Assembly (NCBI GenBank): GCA_948146395.1
Contig: OX411552.1
Location: 9,815,686-9,879,685, forward strand
Length of the DNA stretch: 64,000 bases
Reading direction: 5' to 3'
DNA from: Fragum whitleyi
Taxonomy: Eukaryota > Mollusca > Bivalvia > Cardiida > Cardiidae
In this document: piece after piece, positions 57,671 through 64,000 of the stretch
How positions within the stretch are numbered: the first letter of the stretch is position 1
How the letters are laid out: each line of letters begins with the position of its first letter
The notes under the pieces: generated by a model
What the model saw: only the letters and a program-made list of their open reading frames with translations
What the model was told of the DNA's origin: nothing
Database searches by the model: none
Program-made: the position numbers and the translations under genes

Positions 57671-60600
57671 GTAATTTTTACACCTTTTAGAACGTCTTGC
57701 TGTATTGTCTTCAATGTTATGAACTTGTTTTCATACAATAAAATCATACATAGAAATATATAACTTAAATGTGAAGAGATCATCTGAGACAATCGGGAAC
57801 CCTAGGTAATTTTACGGAAAAGACCTCCGCAATAATAAGGGCACAGACAAGTACATTCGGAACATCGCTCGGACATTTCCGTAAACTGGAAAGTACCTCG
57901 GACGTAAGTGTAGTAATTATTGGTCAATTTTTAGGTAATTCGGCTTCTGGTGGTACTTTGGTTAATACGCTTGCAGAAAAGCAAATTCCTTTAATGCTTT
58001 CAGATCGTCTATAGAGATCATTTTGGCATATTTTGATTTGATAGAAAAACGCAGTAAAACACTGCGTTTTGTTTTCAAATCATAAAAGCCCAATTTTTAC
58101 CTCACGTTGATTTTGCTTTTCGCAGCCTCATCCTCAGTTGTGTTTGTGACGTCATATAAACTCACGTGCGAAATGACACCCTTTCATGGCAGCGCCCATA
58201 TTATCCCCGAGGTCTATTCCGTAGAATCGCCGAGGGTTCCCGATTGAGACAAGTAAGCACGATGTTTCGCCAATCTGGTACCCTCGGCGATTCTACGGAA
58301 TAGACTTCGGGAATAATACGGGCGCAGCCATAAAAACGCGTCATTTCGCACGTGGGTTTATATGATGTCACAAACATAACTGACGTCACAAACATAACTG
58401 AGAATGACGTTGCGAAAAATAAAGTCAACATAAGGTTAAAATTGGACATGTTATTATTTGAAAACAAAACGCAGTGGCATGCTAAATTTATCTTCACAGA
58501 CGCTTGGAAAACTTTAAAGGAATATACTTTTCTTCTAGCGTATAAACCGAATTACCACCAGGAACCGAATTACCGAAAAATGACCAAAAATTACTACACT
58601 TACCGAGGTACTTTCCAGTTTACGGAAAAGTCCGAGCGATGTTCCGAATGGGTGTTTCGCACGGTGTTTTGTATGGGCACCAATGTTTCCGCTAAGATAA
58701 CGTTTTGAAAACAAAATCAACGAAAGCTAAGTTTCACTGCGTTTTGGTATCAAATAATAATATGCCTAAGTATCTCTGTAGACAATCGGAACGCATTGAA
58801 ATGTTCTTTTCTTTTATCGTATTGATCCACCAGACTACCAGAATCCGAAATATCTAAAAAATGATCCCAAATTACTCCACTTACGAACATGTTTACGGAT
58901 ATGTCTAAACGACGTTCTGAATGCATCTTGGATAGTCCGAAAGGTACCGATCCTTGCCATACTTCAGGAAATTCGAAGGTTGTCAGGCATCGTGACTTAT
59001 TTTTCAAAATTGAATTTGTGAGTTTTCTATGATAGAAGTTTTCTCATTTAAACGTTGTCCCATTTGCGTGTTTATTCAAATTTATTTTGGTTTCAGGAAC
59101 AAACCTCAGAACCAACAGAACCAACAACCACCTCATCAAGAGAGACAACCATAAACGAGAATCAGAATAATATGTGTCCGAGGTATGTAAGGATAGGGTA
59201 AATTCAAGTTTTTGAGGGTGTTAACATTTGCAGAGACCCGAAAAATAGTTTAACGCCCGATTCAAATTGCGTGCTTTGCACTCGGGCGTTAAACTATTTT
59301 TCGGGTCAAATGTTTACGCTCGAAAAGGGTGAAATGATGCTATTATTGCATAAAAATAAAGACTATAGTATTTATTTAAACGGGCGTTAACGGCGCGTGA
59401 ATTTCCTTATTATTCCAAGTTTCCTCTCATTAACGCCCTGGTTTAGTACATTAACATATCTCTATAACGTCCCGAAAACGCCCTTTTCATGTAATTATAA
59501 TACAATTATGTCTTTGTTATCAGAGAGACCTTCAAACGCCAATCTTCACAAAGCAAATACGATTAGCTCGATGGTTGTTCACTTTTACCACTATTTCACT
59601 TGTGAAAATAAAGCTTTCGTTGTTCATCCATTGGAATATAAATCGATCTTATACCAAAAAAAAATCAAAGGCCTGAAAGGCCTGAATTGAAGACAGGACT
59701 GAATATTAACAATTGGAATGAAAATTGTGGCGTTTTGAGAAGATCTCTTGAGCGGGAATCAAAAATTTAAAACAATCATTGATGGTTACATATGGAAACT
59801 GCACCTTCCTCACAAATGAATATTCTTTACTTTGAAGACTCATCACTTCCAGATAAACCTATCCCTCTAGCCAATTCAAGCTTAACAAGAGGGTAACTGC
59901 CTTCATAATCGCTATTCATCCCCAAGTGTAAGTTTTCAATATCCTAAATGAAAAATATTCATTTAACCAACAGAAATATGGAGGCAATTCCTGTATTCTA
60001 AAAACTCATATGAATTATTGCAACCCTGTTTTATTATAGGGATGAGTGTCTTTTTCACTGCGTTTAATGGGGTATAAAGTGCAATTTCCTTAGCACATGG
60101 CAAATAACGCCCGTAGGGCGTTATGATTAAGCCATGTGCTAAGGCAATTGCACTTTATACCCCAATAAACGCAGTGAAAAAGACACTCGTCCCTTATAAT
60201 TGCAATCCTCTAGATCGAAGAAACTATCAAAATACTCAGCAAAACATTAAAGCTTCAAGTCTACTTTCTGTGCGTATAAATTACACGATCTATTTTTAGA
60301 TCGTGTATTGTTTATCTCGCTATCGAAGTGAAATGTCATATACTAAAACAAATGATACACAAATAAAAGACAACATTAAAATTCGTGGAGTTACTTATGA
60401 CAAATAAGCTTGTTTCTGCCAAGTTAGTCTGTATTTTTGAACGAAAACGGCGCGGTCGGTCTTTGTTGAAAAGGTTGCTTGAGGGTCTTCGTCGACTCGC
60501 TGTTTTCTAAGTTTAGGTCGGCTCAGAATTAGAACTGCATGATTGTAATCGTAAATTCTTTCGAAAATATATTAATTCATAATAGATTGAATAGAAATGT

Positions 60601-63042
60601 TACGTTGATGATCGGGAACTAGGTTAATTCGAGTTCCTACAACACAGGACTTGCAGATCGAATTTCGGGGGTTTCCCGAAAGACCTATTGCATTTTATAC
60701 CGAAATAAAGTGCAACGGATTTCCCCACGTGATGCGATTTAAACCAATCAGAGTTCTTTATTTTATTGGATTGAAATTATAAAATTGTATAGATTATCCC
60801 CAGCAATCCAATATGATCCAAATCCGATTTTTTCCAGGCAAACTTATTAAGTGGATGTGTAAAAATCTTAAATAAAATGTTAATCCACATGACACACATT
60901 GTTTACCCCTTGATGAAGAGCTGAACATTTCATTGCCATGGTGAATATTGCCCTGAATTGGAAATTTGTTCAAATTTCTTTTACATTTATTATCTGATCC
61001 AGGATTGGTCTAATTATCTCCACACCGAAGAAGCAATGAAAGTAATACCAATATTCTTATATTTTTACTAGTCAAAGTCAATACCAAGAAGAAGTATTTT
61101 CCCGTACAATAGCTGTAGCTTTTTTATGAATACCGTTTAAGTTTCTTCCAGGAGTGAAAAATTCTATTTCTATTCTTCCATTGAGATATTTCGATCTCCG
61201 TTTCAGGTTATTCTCCTTGCATATGGTCTTACTAGAATTTTTTTTTTACTACAAAATAATATATAAACCTGTTAAGACAACCAACCTTTCAGGCCTTTTC
61301 CACGGGACTGCTTTTCTAGATCAAGATTCGGACTGAACTATCCGGTGAACTATCAATTTTGACAAAACTGCCAAAATGACAAATCGTTAAATGAACTCCC
61401 GAGCTACAGCATTTATCACCTTGAGTAGAATTCTTTCAAAGTCCACTCCAGAATGTTACAAATAAATCCATTCCAGTTTCCAAAACAGTTTTTGTTATTG
61501 TCAGAAAATTGTCGAAAACAAAAGCGGAAACTCAAAACCGGGGTCGCGCATGCGTGGTACTACTGTATAGGCCATTCGGAACACCACTTGGCCAATCTAA
61601 CGCATTAGTCACAACTCGGCCGATTCCGTAACCTACATTTAGACAGATCTGAGACTTCGGAGATCGCCCGATGATTGCCGAGTGAAAATCACGATCACGA
61701 TATGTTGCCGTTTACGGAAATGACCGAGTGATGTTCCGAATGTTGTACAATATGGATAGACAAAACAAGCCTAATAATAAAGTAATTTGATAAGCAATCG
61801 AAATTTCTCCGTAAATCCTAGTAAAAATTCAAACCTAGGAAAATTCCAAGGGTTTACGAGTTTATTCAAATAGCCATGTGCTATTTTAGTTTTTATCCAT
61901 TTACACTACGACAATACGACGATAAAGCAACCCGGCTTTTGGACACACAAACACACAATTTAACGAGAAATAGGGAGTCTAAAATGGGGAACTGAAAATA
62001 GCTTGCCAATGCTATGCATAAAAACAGTTGTAGGATGCAATTGAAAATTTGGAGCAAATGCAAAAGATTGCAGCCGAAAACGCCCTATTTAAAACAGCAC
62101 CACTTATGAATGTAAAACACGTTTCTGCAGGCAACTTCTGCATAGATCACGTGTTCACTCTCCTGAGGTCCCGGCCAGAATTTGGGTCAGCACCAAAATT
62201 TTACGGTTTATTGCTACACTATTGATTATTTTTGCCGCGTTTATTTTTATGAATGGGTCTACTTTTTTAGCGTAATGACACATGTTGGTTTGTTTTCAAA
62301 ATCCGATGGCGACGATCCCTATATTGAAAGACAGGTAAACCTGTCTTCAATAAAAACAATTGAGGGTCCTCTCTGTAATTTTAACGAATGATATTGTTAC
62401 CTTCAAAGATATTTCGCATAAATTTTGTATTGTAATCACATACAAAATGACACCAAGGAGAGAATGGTATGTAGTAAGAATATTTGGGACGAGCAGCAAG
62501 TGGCTCAGGTTAAATGCTGCGGTTGTATTTGTATGAGAACCAAAAAATTCATGGGTAGGTACACCTGAGATATGACTACCCTTGAAATATAGCTGCATTT
62601 ATGATAAAGACGACGTTAAACCCCAAACAATCAAAACCGAGTTCGAAAATAATTATACAGGAATGATCCTTCTAAATTCAGAATATCATCCAAGTGCAAA
62701 GAATTTCGACCCTAGCCAGCCTGTGAACTCCACACAAGCTGACAGGGTTGATACATCACCCATTTTGTAGATGGTTCCTTTTCTTCATATACATTTTTAC
62801 AGATTGAGTCCAAGAACTCAATGGGATGGTGATGAGCCAGAGCTTTTTGCACCACTGACTGAATCGGAAATGACTGAGGTCGACATCTTTTTGAAGCGTC
62901 ATGGCTACATCGCACCAGAAGAAGTCACATTTGGAGATCCTGAAAGCCTGAAGCAGGACTACATTCTTGCCATGTTCCTGTCTCTACCAAATAAAGAGAG
63001 CGTCCTGATGTATAAAAATGGAACTGGGCCTTATCCCGGAAG
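57494..63042 (+). CDS. CuAO locus C: membrane-type copper amine oxidase, exons 1-3 (3' end beyond window)
   Basis: Exons 57494-57670, 59097-59182 and 62803-63042 join in phase without a stop: a cytoplasmic tail, a transmembrane anchor, a Thr/Glu-rich stalk ending NNMCP, then RLSPRTQWDG and the first extracellular domain. Donors are all GT and acceptors all AG. Exon 4 with the active site must lie downstream, so activity cannot be judged. Intron 1 carries an 800-bp foldback element. The gene is the best candidate for a working copy in the window. Confidence 0.85.
57854..58650. mobile_element. Giant foldback (TIR) element in locus C intron 1
   Basis: The ends CATTCGGAACATCGCTCGGA and TCCGAGCGATGTTCCGAATG are perfect inverted copies. 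Homology continues almost to the centre near 58240 (for example CTATTCCGTAGAATCGCCGA against TCGGCGATTCTACGGAATAG). The arms are about 390 bp, with indels. They contain GTGACGTCA and CACGTG-type motifs. No ORF of note. Confidence 0.88.
59097..59182 (+). CDS. CuAO locus C exon 2: stalk
   Basis: 86 nt between TTTCAG and AG/GTATGT. Reads EQTSEPTEPTTTSSRETTIN, then ENQNNMCP and a split Arg. Rich in Thr, Ser and Glu, as expected for a flexible, possibly O-glycosylated stalk between membrane and enzyme. Phases match exons 1 and 3. Confidence 0.8.
59222..59316. repeat. Hairpin with ACCCGAAAAATAGTTTAACG arms
   Basis: Mirrors CGTTAAACTATTTTTCGGGT. The outer words TAACATTTG and CAAATGTTTA also pair. 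In locus C intron 2. Confidence 0.85.
60033..60200. repeat. Long hairpin with about 75-bp arms
   Basis: The left arm ATTATAGGGATGAGTGTCTT mirrors AAGACACTCGTCCCTTATAAT. Inner arms GGGGTATAAAGTGCAATT and AATTGCACTTTATACCCC pair, as do GCACATGGC and GCCATGTGC. The loop is ACGCCC/GGGCGT. In locus C intron 2. Confidence 0.88.
60201..61572. other. Locus C intron 2 sequence without recognised features
   Basis: AT-rich, with one short hairpin at 60287-60306 (ACACGATCTA/TAGATCGTGT). No ORF with a recognisable domain. Confidence 0.5.
61573..61742. mobile_element. Short TIR element, CATTCGGAACA family
   Basis: The ends CATTCGGAACACCACTTGGCC and TGACCGAGTGATGTTCCGAATG are inverted relatives. About 170 bp. 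Confidence 0.75.
62400..62640 (+). repeat. Possible SINE remnant
   Basis: The end GACGTTAAACCCCAAACAATCAA resembles the 3' end of the SINE at 23429-23709 (GCGTAAAACCCCATTCAATCAA). No tRNA head recognised. Weak. Confidence 0.3.
62803..63042 (+). CDS. CuAO locus C exon 3
   Basis: 240 nt between TTTTACAG and AG/GTTTGT. Reads LSPRTQWDGDEPELFAPLTE and ends NGTGPYPGR. Intact WDG motif. Same length and phases as loci A and B, and closest to the locus B exon. Confidence 0.88.
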
Positions 63043-63062
63043 GTTTGTTAATCTTTTGAACT

Positions 63063-63545
63063 CAGGCTGAGCTTTTTTGGTTGTGCGATGCCCGCCGTCC
63101 GTCGTTCGTCGTAAATATTTACCTTGTAGACACTCTAAAGGTCTCAATTTATACTCAATCAACCTGAAAAATGGTCAGATTGGTTGACTTGATTAAATTT
63201 TAGTGAAGTTCGAAATTGGGTCAAGTGGGGTAAAAAATTAGTTCAAACCTTAGAAAAACCTTGTAAACACTCTAGAGACCTTTTTTAAAAAGAAAATTAG
63301 TCAGATTAGTTGTCTTGGTAAATTCTCGACCAAGACCGAAATTGGGTCAAGTTGGGTGATAAATAAGGTCAAGACGCCAATTCTTTGAAAAACATAGAAG
63401 GATGTTAGAATGATTGTCTTGGTGAAATCTCGGACAAGATTTGAAGGGGTTCAAGTGGTGTGATAAATATGATCAAGGGATCAGATTTTATAAAGTTAAC
63501 TCAGGTGAGCGATTAAGGGCTACTATAGGACTACTGTGGCAATCA
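63063..63545 (-). repeat. AAGAGGGCC/GGTGAGC repeat family, degenerate minus-strand copy
   Basis: Contains GGTGAGCGATTAAGGGCTAC on the right and GGCTGAGCTTTTTTGG on the left. The units carry GGTCAAG and TTGGGTCAAGTT words, the inverse of the family at 38417-39097. Confidence 0.6.
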
Positions 63546-63623
63546 TGTTATAAAAATATAGAAGATCCCATATCAGATTTCGTTTCGAAAACAAGCTGAC
63601 CTTAACCAGATTTAGAATAGGCA

Positions 63624-63743
63624 TGCTGTAAGGATCCTGTACTGAAATCACCTGCGGCTATTATTGCCAGACTAGCTTTTCTATGCTGTAAGGATCCTGT
63701 ACTGAAATCACCTACGGCTATTATTGCCCGACTAGCTTTTCTA
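63624..63743. repeat. Two 60-bp direct tandem repeats
   Basis: GCTGTAAGGATCCTGTACTG and the following 40 bp are repeated head to tail, with two base differences. Confidence 0.9.
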
Positions 63744-63775
63744 GATCCTATGTTTATGTAACAATATTAGAGGTC

Positions 63776-63975
63776 CGCTTTAAACGCGCTCCCCTTTGTC
63801 TGAGATTTGTCTCACACCAATGGACTGATAATCGTTAATGTACCCAATGTGGAATGATTAGCTTGGAGCTAGGAAAGGGTGTTGTCGTAGTACTCGTAAG
63901 AGAAATACCAGCAGTCGACGGTTCAGTCACCGACTTATAACTGAAAAATTGTTGAAGGCAATTGAAGCCCCTTTC
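63776..63975 (+). mobile_element. SINE body remnant
   Basis: GGAGCTAGGAAAGGGTG, AGAAATACCAGCAG and TATAACTGAAAAATTGTTGA match the body of the SINE at 23429-23709. The tRNA head is missing or unrecognisable. Confidence 0.65.
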
Positions 63976-64000
63976 CAAGTAACAACGAATTTAATACGAT

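Overview
The window is eukaryotic nuclear DNA: AT-rich, with intron-split genes, long microsatellites, tRNA-derived SINEs, a 3' LINE fragment, LTR retrotransposons and many small terminal-inverted-repeat (TIR) and foldback elements. The repeat style (AGGTGAGCTA-ended repeats, GACCTTGACCTTGA arrays, SINE bodies with an AACTGAAATAATGTTGAAAG-like core) suggests a lophotrochozoan, most likely a bivalve mollusc. That assignment is inference.

The only host genes I can support are three tandem, plus-strand loci for a membrane-anchored copper amine oxidase (CuAO). All share one exon plan: exon 1 (59 codons, cytoplasmic tail plus one transmembrane helix), exon 2 (short hydrophilic stalk ending in Cys-Pro), exon 3 (exactly 240 nt, start of the extracellular region) and exon 4 (about 2 kb, the rest of the enzyme including the topaquinone Tyr and the copper-binding His). 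Locus A (2295-5079) shows exons 3-4, intact except for one in-frame TGA. Locus B (12916-27355) has all four exons but is a pseudogene: two stops, one frameshift, two small transposons inside exon 4, and an Asn-to-His change next to the cofactor Tyr. Locus C (57494 to beyond 63042) shows exons 1-3, all open; exon 4 lies past the window.

Intron 3 of locus B is swollen to almost 10 kb by a nested retroelement. An LTR element on the minus strand (18069-24862, LTR 663 bp) has a broken Gag that was hit by a SINE with a 15-bp target duplication. One of its LTRs was later entered by a second LTR element on the plus strand (18586-22436, LTR 806 bp, no LTR differences seen). The second element encodes a single Gag-protease ORF and no reverse transcriptase or integrase.

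The stretches 5080-12915 and 27356-57493 contain no convincing host gene. They hold TIR and foldback families, a 5' truncated LINE (32060-33241, minus), a tandem segmental duplication (37488-43106 and 46034-52030), a 1.3-kb GGT/GAT-rich array and a 2.8-kb tandem-repeat element (54234-57041). Several insertions can be read against empty sites inside this same window, which gives direct evidence that they moved.
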